Shown one piece after another: positions 20,919 to 33,671 of a DNA stretch of 64,000 nt. The position numbers and the translations under genes were made by a program. The stretch is from Sphingobium sp. AP49 (GTDB lineage: Bacteria > Pseudomonadota > Alphaproteobacteria > Sphingomonadales > Sphingomonadaceae): contig NZ_CP124576.1 in assembly GCF_000281715.2 (NCBI RefSeq), forward strand, positions 3,231,501 through 3,295,500. The letters run 5' to 3'. Positions within the stretch are counted from its first letter, which is position 1. Each line of letters opens with the position of its first letter. Under the pieces are notes generated by a model. The model had not been told where the DNA came from and did not search any database. It saw only the letters and a program-made list of their open reading frames with translations.

Positions 20919-22070
20919 TTACGAATTCATATGTGCCGCAGCCTGATCGATCGCGGCCATGAACTGCTGCTGCAACCGGGTCGGGCGCCAGTCGGCCCGC
21001 GTCGTGAGGCCGATGGTCCGGCTGATCGCGCCGGGTGCCGGGCCGATATCGATCAGCAGCCCCGCCTCCAGCTCCAGCGCCAATTGATCGTGCGACAGCA
21101 AGGTCAGATACTCGCCGCCGACCAGCAATTGCCGGATCGTCATCACCGATCCGCATTCGATCGGCACCGCCGGCAGATCGCCGCCCAGCGCCGCGAACAT
21201 CGCCTGCCACAATTGTCGCAGCGGCGTGCCTTCCGGCGGCAATATCCAGGGATAGCGGCGCAGCGCATCGGCGTCCCAGCCCGCCGCCAGCGCATGGCCG
21301 CGCCGCGCCAATATGGTCGGTCGATCCTCGAACAAGGGCCGTTGCGCCAGGTCCAGCGCCATGGCCGGATCGCGCAGCGCGCCGACCATCAGGTCGATTT
21401 CGCCATCGCGCAGCGGGCCGACCAGTTCGGCATGCGATCCTTCATGGACGCTGATATTCACCAGCGGGAAATCGGCGCGGAACCGGGCGATCGCATCGGG
21501 GATCAGGCGCGCGCGAGACAGCGGCATGGCGCCGACCAGAATGCGCCCGCCCTCCTGCCCGCGCAGGTCGGCCAGATCCTCCAGCCCCTGCCGCAATTCC
21601 GCCAGCGCCAGCCGCAATCGCTGCGCCAGCACCGTCCCGGCCCTGGTCAGCATAACGCCGCGCCCGCGCCGGTCGACCAGCCTTTGCCCCAGGGCCAGCC
21701 CCAGATCACCGACCGCCCGATGCAGCGAGGGTTCGGCCACGCCGGTCGCCACCGCCGCCGCCGCATAGCTGCCGCCACGTGCCAGGGCGACGAAGGCGCG
21801 CACCTGCGCCGCCGTCACCCGGTTGCTGCCGATCAGCCGCAGCGCCGCGTCGATCCGGGGCTTCAGCCGCTCCGCCGGTTCCAGCGCGACCATGCCGCCG
21901 GGCTGGCGCGCGAACAGCGGCAGGCCCAGTTGCGCCTCCAGCTTGGCGATCCCCTGGGTCACCGCCGGCTGGGTCAGGTTGACCGCGCGCGCCGCCAGGC
22001 TGACGCTGCCAAGCTCCACCACGGCCGCCATCGCGGCAAGATGACGGATATTGAACTGATCGGGGTTCAT
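20919..22070 (-). CDS. ligR: LysR family regulator with tandem N-terminal HTH domains, LigR candidate
   Basis: A 383-residue LysR-type regulator, longer than the usual ~300. A standard LysR helix-turn-helix occupies residues 6-65 ([28 protein letters not shown]). A second HTH-like copy follows at about 85-145 ([32 protein letters not shown]), then the effector-binding domain ([18 protein letters not shown]). It lies between the divergent ligJABC and ligK-ligU-ligI operons, the position and role expected of LigR, which in SYK-6 activates both in response to protocatechuate or gallate. The ATG at 22070 is preferred over a GTG three codons earlier. The symbol rests on synteny. Confidence 0.8.
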   Translation of the reverse strand: MNPDQFNIRHLAAMAAVVELGSVSLAARAVNLTQPAVTQGIAKLEAQLGLPLFARQPGGMVALEPAERLKPRIDAALRLIGSNRVTAAQVRAFVALARGGSYAAAAVATGVAEPSLHRAVGDLGLALGQRLVDRRGRGVMLTRAGTVLAQRLRLALAELRQGLEDLADLRGQEGGRILVGAMPLSRARLIPDAIARFRADFPLVNISVHEGSHAELVGPLRDGEIDLMVGALRDPAMALDLAQRPLFEDRPTILARRGHALAAGWDADALRRYPWILPPEGTPLRQLWQAMFAALGGDLPAVPIECGSVMTIRQLLVGGEYLTLLSHDQLALELEAGLLIDIGPAPGAISRTIGLTTRADWRPTRLQQQFMAAIDQAAAHMNS

Positions 22071-22082
22071 GTCCAACACTTA

Positions 22083-22096
22083 GCAAAAATTTATGC
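22083..22096. promoter_or_regulatory. near-palindrome, candidate LysR operator
   Basis: GCAAAAATTTATGC is a 14-base inverted repeat with one mismatched pair, AT-rich in a GC-rich region. It sits in the LysR/ligK divergent promoter and fits a LysR-type box (T-N11-A style). Binding is inferred. Confidence 0.4.
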
Positions 22097-22174
22097 ACTG
22101 GTTCCAGTTCGGATTTGAGCATCGCGCTGCACCTGTCCACATCGCTGTCAACTTATGCGCGAGGAGAAGGCTTG

Positions 22175-22841
22175 ATGTCCGGCATTGTCGTCCAGAATAT
22201 CGAACGGGCGGACCTCGCCGTCATCGATGGCCTCGCCAAGGCGGGCGTCGCCACCGTCCATGAAGCCCAGGGCCGCAAGGGCCTGCTCGCCTCCTATATG
22301 CGCCCCATCTATCCGGGCGCCCGCATCGCCGGCAGCGCGGTGACGATCTCCGCCCCGCCGGGCGACAACTGGATGGTCCATGTCGCGATCGAACAGTTGA
22401 AGGAAGGCGACATATTGCTGCTCGCCCCGACCAGCCCCTGCACCGACGGCTATTTCGGCGATCTGCTCGCCACCTCCGCCCAGGCACGCGGCTGCCGGGG
22501 CCTCATCATCGACGCGGGCGTCCGCGACGTGCGCGACCTCAAGCAGATGAACTTCCCGGTCTGGTCCAAGGCGGTCCATGCCCAGGGCACGATCAAGGGC
22601 ACGCTGGGATCGGTCAATATCCCGGTCGTGTGCGCCAATGCGCTGGTCAATCCGGGCGACGTGATCATCGCCGACGATGATGGCGTGTGCATCGTGCCGC
22701 GCGCCGACGCCGCCGCCGTGCTGGAAAAGGCGCAGGCCCGCGAAGCTGCCGAGGAAGCCAAGCGCGTCCGCCTAGCCGCCGGGGAACTGGGCCTCGACAT
22801 CTACAATATGCGCCCGCGCCTCCAGGAAATGGGCCTGAAAT

Positions 22842-22849
<8 letters not shown>
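22175..22849 (+). CDS. ligK: 4-carboxy-4-hydroxy-2-oxoadipate aldolase
   Basis: A 224-residue class II aldolase of the RraA-like fold that splits 4-carboxy-4-hydroxy-2-oxoadipate into pyruvate and oxaloacetate, the last step of the pathway. Characteristic segments are [45 protein letters not shown] and [14 protein letters not shown], where the Arg-Asp pair is the metal and substrate site. I chose the ATG at 22175 behind GCGAGGAGAAGG; the longer frame from 22115 lacks family sequence. It overlaps ligU by eight bases. Confidence 0.95.
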
Positions 22850-24793
<1,944 letters not shown>

Positions 24794-24873
24794 ACAGCCG
24801 CCAGTCCGGCGCATTGGCCTTTCCTTCCTGCCTCGGCTATTGAAGGCCGCAAGTCGAGCGAGGAGAATGGCGA

Positions 24874-26331
24874 ATGGCCAAGGAGACCGAACTCAAGCTG
24901 GAGCTGGACCCGGAGGCTGCAGCCTTCCTGGAAGCGTCCGACTTGCTCAGTGGCCCGCCCTATACCGCCAAACAGCATGCCATTTATTTCGACACGCCCG
25001 GCCAACGGCTGCAGGCCGAAGGCATGTCGCTGCGCATTCGCCAGGAAGGGCGCAAGCGAACCCAGACGCTCAAGATCGCCGATGGTCCGGCCGCCGGCCT
25101 CTTCGCCCGCTCCGAAACCGACATGCCGGTCAAGGCCAACCAACTGGTCCATCAGCCGGATAGTCCGCTGATTGACCTGCTGGGCGACCAAATCCATCTG
25201 CTGGCGCCGGCGTTCGAGGTTTCGGTGGAACGGCGCGCCTGGTTGCTCAAGCTGCGCGGATCAAGCATCGAACTGGTCATGGATCGTGGCATGGCCAAGG
25301 TCGCCGGACGCTCTGCCTCGATCAACGAAATGGAATTGGAGCTCAAATCCGGCGACATCGTCGATCTCTTCGCGCTCGCGCGCAGGTTGGACCAGATAGC
25401 TCCGGTCCGCTTGGGTGTATTAAGCAAGGCAGAACGCGGTTACCGGCTATTGGGGGCCGCGGTCGAGGCGCACAAGGCCGACCCCGTCACGCTGGACCGC
25501 ATGATCACGACCGCCGCCGCCTTCCGCCAGATCGCGCTCGCCTGCATCCGGCATTACCGCCTGAACGAAGCGCTGTTGCTGGACACATGGCGGCCAGCCG
25601 CCTTGCACCAAATGCGGGTCTCGCTCCGCCGCCTGCGTGCGAGTTTCACAATTTTTAAGCCGATACTGGACCCTGTTCGGGCAGACCATTTCAGCAGGGC
25701 ATTGCGTGGGCGCTTTGCGATCCTGGGAGAGGCCAGGAACATTGATGTCCTGCTCGATCATTGCCCGACCCACAATTTGCGCGACGAGATCATGGCGGCG
25801 AGATCCCAGGCCTATGCCCATGTAAAAGACGAACTGATGTCGGATGCCGGCCGCCGCTTGATGCTGGATCTGCTGGAATGGCTGATGGACGGTGATTGGC
25901 TAAAGCTGTCCCCCCGAACGCATCTGCGCGACACCATGGCAGCCGATTTTGCCGGTGCCGTGCTCGACCGCCAACGCAAACGCTTCAAGAAACATGGCAA
26001 GATGCTCAAAACGGGCAGCGACGAAGAGCGACACCGGGTGCGCAAGGATGCCAAGAAGCTCCGCTACGCATCGGAATTCTTCACCACTTTGTTTGGCACG
26101 GTTCGCCAGCAACGGCGCTACGGCCAATTTATCGAGGCGTTGGAAGATGTGCAGGATCAACTGGGAATCTTGAACGACCACAGCACAGCACGGGAATTGA
26201 TCGATCGGCTGTTTCCATCGAAACGGGATGATCTCGTCAGCCTGCTGGGCGATACACCGACCAGAAAGGCGATCAAGCGCGCCGATCATGCCCGGGCCGA
26301 TCTGGTCGATCTCAAACCATTCTGGCGCTAG
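24874..26331 (+). CDS. CYTH and CHAD domain protein, inorganic triphosphatase-like
   Basis: A 485-residue protein. Residues 1-200 form a CYTH triphosphate tunnel domain with the ETELKLEL (ExExK) signature, SLRIRQEGRKRTQTLK and INEMELELKSG. Residues about 215-485 form an alpha-helical CHAD domain rich in His and Arg (HQMRVSLRRLRASF, HRVRKDAKKLRYASEFF). CYTH domains cleave triphosphates such as PPPi, and CHAD binds polyphosphate, so a role in polyphosphate/tripolyphosphate metabolism is likely. A good AGGAG site precedes this ATG. There is no functional link to the lig genes upstream. Confidence 0.92.
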   Translation: MAKETELKLELDPEAAAFLEASDLLSGPPYTAKQHAIYFDTPGQRLQAEGMSLRIRQEGRKRTQTLKIADGPAAGLFARSETDMPVKANQLVHQPDSPLIDLLGDQIHLLAPAFEVSVERRAWLLKLRGSSIELVMDRGMAKVAGRSASINEMELELKSGDIVDLFALARRLDQIAPVRLGVLSKAERGYRLLGAAVEAHKADPVTLDRMITTAAAFRQIALACIRHYRLNEALLLDTWRPAALHQMRVSLRRLRASFTIFKPILDPVRADHFSRALRGRFAILGEARNIDVLLDHCPTHNLRDEIMAARSQAYAHVKDELMSDAGRRLMLDLLEWLMDGDWLKLSPRTHLRDTMAADFAGAVLDRQRKRFKKHGKMLKTGSDEERHRVRKDAKKLRYASEFFTTLFGTVRQQRRYGQFIEALEDVQDQLGILNDHSTARELIDRLFPSKRDDLVSLLGDTPTRKAIKRADHARADLVDLKPFWR

Positions 26332-26356
26332 GCTTCCGCCTTAGTCCCGGACAGGC

Positions 26357-27007
26357 TCAGGCCTGCACGATGTTGTTCCGCACCGCATAGCGCACCAACT
26401 CTGCGGTCGTGCTGAACGCCAGCTTGTGCATCGCTGCGGCCCGATGCGTTTCCACCGTCTTTGTGCTGACACCCAATAAATAGGCGATCTGCTTGTTGAT
26501 CTTTCCCTCCGCAATAAGCTGAACGACCTCGCGCTCGCGCGGTGTCAATATCGTGGTGCGGCCCATATTTCCGCTGCTCGCGACGAATTGGTCGATCAAC
26601 ATCTCGGCAATCGCTGCCGAAAAATACGCCTTGCGCAGAGAAAGTGCTTCCACCGCCGCACGTAATTCGACGCCGCCATCCGACTTGAGGACATAGCCCC
26701 GCACACCGGCGCGAAGCAGATCCGTCACAAGCTGTTCGCGATCATGCATGGTGAAGATCAGTATCTCGATGTCCGGCAATTCCTGCTTGAGCAGCCGGGT
26801 GAGTTCCAACCCGTTTATCAAAGGCAGCGAATAGTCGAGAATAGCGATATGCGGCCGTGTGTCCCGCGCCGCCGCCAGGGCGTCCCTACCGTTTGAGGCC
26901 TCGGCGACGATCCGCCAAGACGCCCTCCCTTGCAACAGGCCGCCAATCCCCTTTCGGACCAGTTCATGGTCATCGGCAATCAATATCCGATCCAGGCGTC
27001 CGGCCAC
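26357..27007 (-). CDS. NarL/LuxR-type response regulator (orphan)
   Basis: A 216-residue two-domain regulator. The receiver domain begins with ILIADDHELVRKGI, with the phospho-acceptor aspartate in AILDYSLPLINGLEL and the conserved lysine in YVLKSDGG. A LuxR-type helix-turn-helix follows near residues 150-205 (LTPREREVVQLIAEGKINKQIAYLLGVSTKTVETHRAAAMHKL). No sensor kinase gene lies nearby, so its partner is elsewhere. It converges with the CYTH-CHAD gene and faces a 135-base gap with no clear promoter elements. Confidence 0.92.
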   Translation of the reverse strand: MAGRLDRILIADDHELVRKGIGGLLQGRASWRIVAEASNGRDALAAARDTRPHIAILDYSLPLINGLELTRLLKQELPDIEILIFTMHDREQLVTDLLRAGVRGYVLKSDGGVELRAAVEALSLRKAYFSAAIAEMLIDQFVASSGNMGRTTILTPREREVVQLIAEGKINKQIAYLLGVSTKTVETHRAAAMHKLAFSTTAELVRYAVRNNIVQA

Positions 27008-27142
27008 GACATCACCTTATCCCTTGGCTCCTGGCCGATGACACCGTGCCCGATCCGGAACGTTTTCATCATCCTAAGCGCCAGATGAGCGCCAGCCCGC
27101 AGGGGGCCGACCCGGGAAGCCTATGCTTCACAGACGCCATCG

Positions 27143-28153
27143 CTATGCGGATCTTCTCAATTCGTTCATCCGTGACATTTCGTGCAGGGCTTCGATCCGC
27201 CTTGCGCGAGTGGCAGAGGGCAACTCCCCGAAAAGATCCCGATACCACCCCGCCAATCGCCCCAGTTCGCTGATGCCCCATCGGTTGGCGACGATCGTCA
27301 CCGTGCACAGCCTTTCCTGATCCGTTGCCAGATCGTGCCGGATCCGATTGAGCCTGAGCTTGCGGACGAAGGATTGGGGCGCCTCGCCGAACACATGATG
27401 GAACGCCCGATACAATGTACTTTGCGAGGTGACCGCAGCCCGTGCGATCATACCGATCGACAGGGGCTGTTCCAGATTCGCCGCGATGAAATCCTGCGCG
27501 CGCCGGACGATAAGGCTGTATCGGCTGAGGTCGCGCCGGCCCAGGACAGGCTGCGGGCTTCGCGCCAGAATGGCGATGGCCCTTTCCAGCGTCCCCCGGC
27601 CCAAACGGCTGCCCGACATCGCCGCTGGCCCATGCCCGGCATGCAACCGGCCAAAAGCATGCCGCACAGGCGCAATCGCCTTCGCAGAAAAGGACCGAGG
27701 GCTGACGCCCGTGCCGCCCAGTTGCCTGTGGTCCAGCACCAGGTCCATGTCGGCGGCAAGCTGCTCAAGGCGATCGCCGCTCAGGGATGCGCAGAGATAG
27801 ACGGAGCCAGGCGCATATATCCCCTCATGCAGGTCGCCTGGCTGGAAAACACCAATGGCGCCCGTATCGACTTCGCCCAGCCACTGGCATGATCCCGGTG
27901 CCATCTGGATGCCGACGCCCAGCGATATCATGCTGTCAGAAAGCGCCCCGGTGAGAGCGACGCATCCCTCGACATATCCACTGCTATACACGATGTCGTC
28001 ATGGGTCGAGAAGGCCAGGCTTCCCCCCATTGCACCGCAGGAGAGCTGCACCGCATCCAACCCCGCGCCCATCACCGCCTGCTGCAGAGCTTCTACACGA
28101 TTCACGGCAACGCGATCCCAATGCTCGCCGGCTTCATAGTGCGCGCACGTCAT
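27143..28153 (-). CDS. AraC family transcriptional regulator
   Basis: A 336-residue regulator with an N-terminal sensory domain of unknown ligand and a C-terminal AraC helix-turn-helix pair (QPLSIGMIARAAVTSQSTLYRAFHHVFGEAPQSFVRKLRLNRIRHDL, then a weaker second HTH around WGISELGRLAGWYRDLFGELP). The N-terminal part lacks the simple cupin pattern of the PobR-like protein and resembles larger AraC proteins that sense catabolites. It lies downstream of the altronate-dehydratase-like gene on the same strand, with a 93-base gap. No target is evident. Confidence 0.85.
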   Translation of the reverse strand: MTCAHYEAGEHWDRVAVNRVEALQQAVMGAGLDAVQLSCGAMGGSLAFSTHDDIVYSSGYVEGCVALTGALSDSMISLGVGIQMAPGSCQWLGEVDTGAIGVFQPGDLHEGIYAPGSVYLCASLSGDRLEQLAADMDLVLDHRQLGGTGVSPRSFSAKAIAPVRHAFGRLHAGHGPAAMSGSRLGRGTLERAIAILARSPQPVLGRRDLSRYSLIVRRAQDFIAANLEQPLSIGMIARAAVTSQSTLYRAFHHVFGEAPQSFVRKLRLNRIRHDLATDQERLCTVTIVANRWGISELGRLAGWYRDLFGELPSATRARRIEALHEMSRMNELRRSA

Positions 28154-28246
28154 CGCCCATGCTCCTCGATTGACGAACAGCGAAGCTGTCGGCCATCCCT
28201 CTCAGCTGTCAACGCCGTTGCGACGGCCCGTGCCGGCCTCAGGCAC

Positions 28247-29773
28247 TCAGAGGGTTACGCCACGCTTCCAGATCGCAATGTCGCGCTCGCCATTGACCTC
28301 GTTGCGCGCCCGGCCACCCGACGCAATGGCGCAGATATGTGCCATCAAGGCATCCGTCGCCGCGTCCAATCCGACATCCAGCACCATGGCTGCATCAAAG
28401 TCGATCCAGCCCGGTTTCCGCTGGGCCAGATCATGATTGGTCGCCAGTTTCAACGTTGGCACCGGACTACCCAGCGGCGTACCGCGCCCCGTCGAAAATA
28501 ACGTCATGGTCGCACCGGCGGCCGCCAGCGCTGTCGTCGACACCGCATCATTCCCGGGTGCCTCCAGCAACGCCAGGCCAGGTCGACGCACGCGCTCGCC
28601 ATAGGCCAGCACATCCGTCAATGCGGCATGCCCACCCTTCTGGACGGCGCCCAGCGACTTTTCCTCCAATGTCGTGATGCCGCCTGCGACATTGCCGGGA
28701 CTGGGGTTTTCCGAAATCGGCTCTCCATGGTCGATAAAATAGCGTTTGAAGCGGTTTACCAGCCCCACCAGAGCGTCAAACACCGCCCGGTTTGTGGCGC
28801 GCTGCATCAACAGCCGCTCCGCGCCAAATATCTCGGGTATTTCGGTCAGGATCGCCTGCCCCCCTGCCCCGGTCACGACATCGGCGATCTGCCCGATCAG
28901 CGGGTTGGCGGTCAGGCCGCTCAGGCCGTCCGATCCGCCGCATTTCAGCCCCAGCCGAAGCGCACCGATATCGACCGGTTCGCGCCGGTCCTGCGATGCC
29001 AGCGCCACCAGAGCGTCGATCGAATCCGTCGCATCCTGATATTCATCCGCACTCATCTGCGCGCCGACGCTGCGCACCCGCGCGCGCCGCTCGACCGGGA
29101 TCCGCTCGATCAGCGCGGCCAGTTGATTTTCCTCGCAGCCCAGGCCGATCAACAGCACACCCCCGGCGTTGGGATTGCAGGCCAATGCCGCCAGCAACCG
29201 GGCGGTGCCATCAAGATCGTCGCCCAGTTGCGAACAGCCCAGAGGATGGGGAAAGGCCACGACATCATCGATCCGTCCGGCATGCCGATCAGCCGCCTGG
29301 CGCGCGATACGCTCGGCGGTCCGCGCAACGCATCCCACGGTCGGGATGATCCAGATTTCATTGCGGGTGCCAACGCTGCCGTCATCGCGCAGATAACCAT
29401 CAAACTGCCATCGCCCCGGCGTCGATGGCAGCGCGACCGGCGATGCGGGCGCAAAGCCATAGGGCTCCTCCGCCTTCAGATTCGTCGCCAGATTATGGCT
29501 ATGGACATGATTGCCAGCAGCGATCGGCCGGGTCGCCGTCCCGATCGGCCAGCCATAACGATGAACCAGATCGCCCGATGCGATCGGGTGCAGGGCGATC
29601 TTATGGCCTCTGCCGATCCCTTCGCGCACGATGATATCCAGCCCTGCGACCTTCAACCGTTCCCCTGCGGCCAGTTCGCGCAACGCCACCGCAACCTGAT
29701 CGACAGGGGCAATGCGCACCGCATCCGGCACTGTCGCAGCGGCGGCCTTTTCCTCAAATGCAATGACATCCAT
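28247..29773 (-). CDS. UxaA/GarD family sugar-acid dehydratase (altronate dehydratase-like)
   Basis: A 508-residue protein combining a short N-terminal SAF-like domain (VAVALRELAAGERLKVAG, then GHKIALHPI) with the UxaA/GarD catalytic part: GYLRDDGSVGTRNEIWIIPTVGCV, FPHPLGCSQLGDDL, LKCGGSDGLSGLTANPLIG and LTEIPEIFGAE. The family dehydrates altronate, galactarate or similar sugar acids to 2-keto-3-deoxy acids. The ATG at 29773 is used; a GTG one codon earlier is possible. It diverges from a LacI regulator with a perfect operator between them. No other uronate or galactarate gene is near, so the exact substrate is open. Confidence 0.88.
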   Translation of the reverse strand: MDVIAFEEKAAAATVPDAVRIAPVDQVAVALRELAAGERLKVAGLDIIVREGIGRGHKIALHPIASGDLVHRYGWPIGTATRPIAAGNHVHSHNLATNLKAEEPYGFAPASPVALPSTPGRWQFDGYLRDDGSVGTRNEIWIIPTVGCVARTAERIARQAADRHAGRIDDVVAFPHPLGCSQLGDDLDGTARLLAALACNPNAGGVLLIGLGCEENQLAALIERIPVERRARVRSVGAQMSADEYQDATDSIDALVALASQDRREPVDIGALRLGLKCGGSDGLSGLTANPLIGQIADVVTGAGGQAILTEIPEIFGAERLLMQRATNRAVFDALVGLVNRFKRYFIDHGEPISENPSPGNVAGGITTLEEKSLGAVQKGGHAALTDVLAYGERVRRPGLALLEAPGNDAVSTTALAAAGATMTLFSTGRGTPLGSPVPTLKLATNHDLAQRKPGWIDFDAAMVLDVGLDAATDALMAHICAIASGGRARNEVNGERDIAIWKRGVTL

Positions 29774-29792
29774 CACCGCCCAATATCATTTA

Positions 29793-29806
29793 TGCCAACG
29801 TTGGCA
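29793..29806. promoter_or_regulatory. LacI-family operator
   Basis: TGCCAACGTTGGCA is a perfect 14-base palindrome with the central CG typical of LacI/GalR operators. It lies 20 bases upstream of the dehydratase start and 119 bases upstream of the divergent lacI-type gene. The close position to the dehydratase start implies repression of that gene. Confidence 0.8.
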
Positions 29807-29924
29807 CAAGCCGTTTGGAAAAGAACGGATCACCACATAGCCGGGCAGAAAAACCCTATCCGCTGGCGGCAAGCGCGATGGAAAGGCGTGGAGGCGGGGG
29901 GAAGACACGGCTACAGCATGCAGA

Positions 29925-30959
29925 ATGGATAAACCCGACAAGCATGATGCCGATGGCGGCTGGACCATTGCCGACGTCGCGCGCCGGGCCGGCGTATCCA
30001 TCCGCACGGTATCGCGCGTCATCAACCGGTCTTCCCTGGTGAATGCGGATACGCGCAAAAAGGTCGAACAGATCATCGCGCAGCTCCATTTTCATCCCAG
30101 CGCGCGCGCGCGCGGGCTGCGTACGGGGCGATCCTATCTGATTGGACTGCTGCATAATGATCGCAATGCGCTGGTACTAGGGGCAGTGCAGCGCGGGATC
30201 GCAAGGGTGGCTGCCAAACATGGCTATGAACTCGTCGTTCATCCCACACCAGACAGCGACGACAACGCCATTGCCGATATTTCCCAATTTGTGTCACGCT
30301 CGAAAGTGGATGGCGTCATCGTCATGCCGCCCGATTCCGGCGCGCCCGGACTACCCCAAAGCCTGGCCGGCGCGGGCGTATCGGCCGTGGCCCTATCGGC
30401 GGTGCCGCTTCACGGATATGCCGCGATATTGGTGTCGGAAGAGCGCGCCGCAGCCCGAGACGTCGGGCTGCACCTCATGGCGTTGGGGCATCGGCATGTC
30501 GGCCTCGTTTCCGGTCCGCATAGCGCTCATTCCGCGCAGGAACGTCGCGCCGGGCTGATCGAAGCGCTGGCGGCCGGCGGCATCGACCTGGCCGGCGAAG
30601 CGGAAGGCGACTATGGTTTTGAAAGCGGCGTCGCCCAAACCCGGCGCCTGCTCACATCTGCCGTACCGCCCACCGCAATTTTCGTCAGCAACGATATCAT
30701 GGCGGCCGGCGCCCTTCAGGCAGCGACAGAATTGGGCCTGTCCGTTCCACGGGATGTGTCGATTGTCGGCTTTGACGACAGCATCCTGGCACGCATGCTC
30801 ACCCCACCGATCACCACGGTGAATCGACCGATGATCGACATGGCCGCCTGGGCCACGACATGCCTGATCGACATCATCGAAGGGCGCCCGTTCAAACCGA
30901 CGATGTCGCAGGCTCTTTCATTGACCATAAGGGCATCCACCGCGCCGCCCGGGCGGTGA
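29925..30959 (+). CDS. LacI family transcriptional regulator
   Basis: A 344-residue LacI/GalR repressor. The N-terminal HTH (WTIADVARRAGVSIRTVSRVINRS) and hinge (ADTRKKVEQIIAQLHFHPSARARGL) precede a periplasmic-binding-protein-like effector domain with YLIGLLHND, GVIVMPPD, FVSNDIMAAGALQAA and VSIVGFDDS. It diverges from the UxaA-like dehydratase, with a perfect LacI-type palindrome between them. A sugar acid or its 2-keto-3-deoxy product is the likely inducer. Confidence 0.93.
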   Translation: MDKPDKHDADGGWTIADVARRAGVSIRTVSRVINRSSLVNADTRKKVEQIIAQLHFHPSARARGLRTGRSYLIGLLHNDRNALVLGAVQRGIARVAAKHGYELVVHPTPDSDDNAIADISQFVSRSKVDGVIVMPPDSGAPGLPQSLAGAGVSAVALSAVPLHGYAAILVSEERAAARDVGLHLMALGHRHVGLVSGPHSAHSAQERRAGLIEALAAGGIDLAGEAEGDYGFESGVAQTRRLLTSAVPPTAIFVSNDIMAAGALQAATELGLSVPRDVSIVGFDDSILARMLTPPITTVNRPMIDMAAWATTCLIDIIEGRPFKPTMSQALSLTIRASTAPPGR

Positions 30960-31024
30960 TACCACCCCCGATTACCGGCCATGCCATCGCATCGCTTTGC
31001 CGGCAATTTAGTGCAACCGTCGGC

Positions 31025-32149
31025 TCACACCATGCTCAGGCCCGCATCAGCGAGCCCGCGCCACAGATGCAGGGCCTGCACGCTTTCCTTCACGTCATGC
31101 ACCCGCACCATCTGCGCGCCCAACTGCGCAGCCCGAAAAGCCAGCGCCACCGAACCGCCCAGTCGATCGGCGGCTGGCGCTTCGTTCGACAAGGCGCCGA
31201 TCAGCCGCTTGCGGCTGCCAGCGAACAGCAGCGGTACACCCAGCCCCTGGAACGTCGCGAGACCGTTCACCAACGCCAGATTGTCGGCCAGGCTCTTGCC
31301 GAAGCCCAATCCGGGATCGACCATGATCTTCTCGCGCGCGATGCCCGCGTCGAGGCAGGCTGCGATCCGCGCATCAAGATAGTCGAAGACATCGGCCACC
31401 ACATCGCCATAGCCGCCCGGATTGTCATGCGGATCATCCCCGGTCGAAGGCGCGTGCATCAGAATGACCGGACAGCCGGCCCGGACAGCAACTTCCAGGC
31501 TGCGCGGATCATGTTCCAGCGCACTCACGTCGTTGATGACATGCGCACCGGCAGCCAGCGCCGCCTCCATCACAGCAGCCTTGCGCGTATCGACCGATAT
31601 CGCGACGCCCGAAGCCGACAGCTTCTCGATGACCGGCACGATGCGGGCGATCTCGTCTCCTTCCCACAGGCGCGGCGCCTTGGGCCGGGTGGATTCACCG
31701 CCGACATCGATCAGCGCAGCCCCCGCCGCAGCCATGGCAAAGCCGGCATCGGCCGCCGCCTGTGCGTCTTCCATATGCTTGCCGCCATCGGAAAAGCTGT
31801 CTGGCGTGATATTGAGGATCGCCATTAGCTGGGGGGCGTCAAACCGGATTGTCCGACCGCCCAGATTGAGCGGTGCCCGTGTGCCCGATATATTGGTCGC
31901 CAGTTGCCGCGCGCGCGCAGCCAGAGCATCGGGCAAGCGCGCAACCACGGCATCGAAATCGGCCACCGGTACCGTCATACGCACCAGGCGCTGCCCATCC
32001 CCGCGCGCGGTCAATTCATAGGCCTGGAACCAGATCAGTCCATTGCCCATTCGGGCCACTGTCCCGTCCGGCAGGCCGATCGGGCTTGGCACGAACCAGG
32101 TCGGCTTAAGGTACAGCCGGGCGTCAGCGGGTATCTGTGGCAGCAGCAT
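31025..32149 (-). CDS. folP: dihydropteroate synthase with N-terminal extension
   Basis: A 374-residue enzyme that condenses p-aminobenzoate with dihydropterin pyrophosphate in folate synthesis. The two hallmark motifs are present: ILNITPDSFSDGGK near residue 115 and LIDVGGESTRP near residue 145; VINDVSAL, ILMHAPS and DPGLGFGKS follow. About 100 residues precede the first motif, where canonical bacterial enzymes (~280 residues) have almost none. This extension (LYLKPTWFVPSPIGLPDG) has no domain I recognise. The gene follows ccrM on the same strand after a 99-base gap. Confidence 0.94.
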   Translation of the reverse strand: MLLPQIPADARLYLKPTWFVPSPIGLPDGTVARMGNGLIWFQAYELTARGDGQRLVRMTVPVADFDAVVARLPDALAARARQLATNISGTRAPLNLGGRTIRFDAPQLMAILNITPDSFSDGGKHMEDAQAAADAGFAMAAAGAALIDVGGESTRPKAPRLWEGDEIARIVPVIEKLSASGVAISVDTRKAAVMEAALAAGAHVINDVSALEHDPRSLEVAVRAGCPVILMHAPSTGDDPHDNPGGYGDVVADVFDYLDARIAACLDAGIAREKIMVDPGLGFGKSLADNLALVNGLATFQGLGVPLLFAGSRKRLIGALSNEAPAADRLGGSVALAFRAAQLGAQMVRVHDVKESVQALHLWRGLADAGLSMV

Positions 32150-32170
32150 TATATCTCCGTCCGGGCCGAC

Positions 32171-32221
32171 CCTGTCGAAACGATGCCCTTAATTGCAAGC
32201 GAAGAACAGCATTTCGACAGG
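32171..32221. repeat. REP-like inverted repeat
   Basis: CCTGTCGAAA (32171-32180) and TTTCGACAGG (32212-32221) are perfect 10-base inverted arms around a 31-base AT-richer spacer, between ccrM and folP. Similar CTGTCGAA-bearing palindromes are, from memory, frequent intergenic repeats in sphingomonads. It has no T tract. Confidence 0.5.
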
Positions 32222-32248
32222 TCTGGCGCGAACCGGAACACCGCCCGA

Positions 32249-33571
<1,323 letters not shown>

Positions 33572-33640
33572 AGCGCATCGGCGATCCGCATTTTTTTTTG
33601 TTAACGCGATCGCGACGCGCCTCAATCCCCCATCCTTGAC

Positions 33641-33658
33641 CCATTCATAATCGAATGG
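33641..33658. promoter_or_regulatory. inverted repeat, candidate ArsR operator
   Basis: CCATTC and GAATGG flank a six-base spacer 13 bases before the ArsR-type start. The nine bases GAATGGTTA occur again at 33472-33480, nearer ccrM. Autoregulation by the ArsR protein is likely for this family; effect on ccrM is speculative. Confidence 0.5.
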
Positions 33659-33671
33659 TTATGGGAAATTC

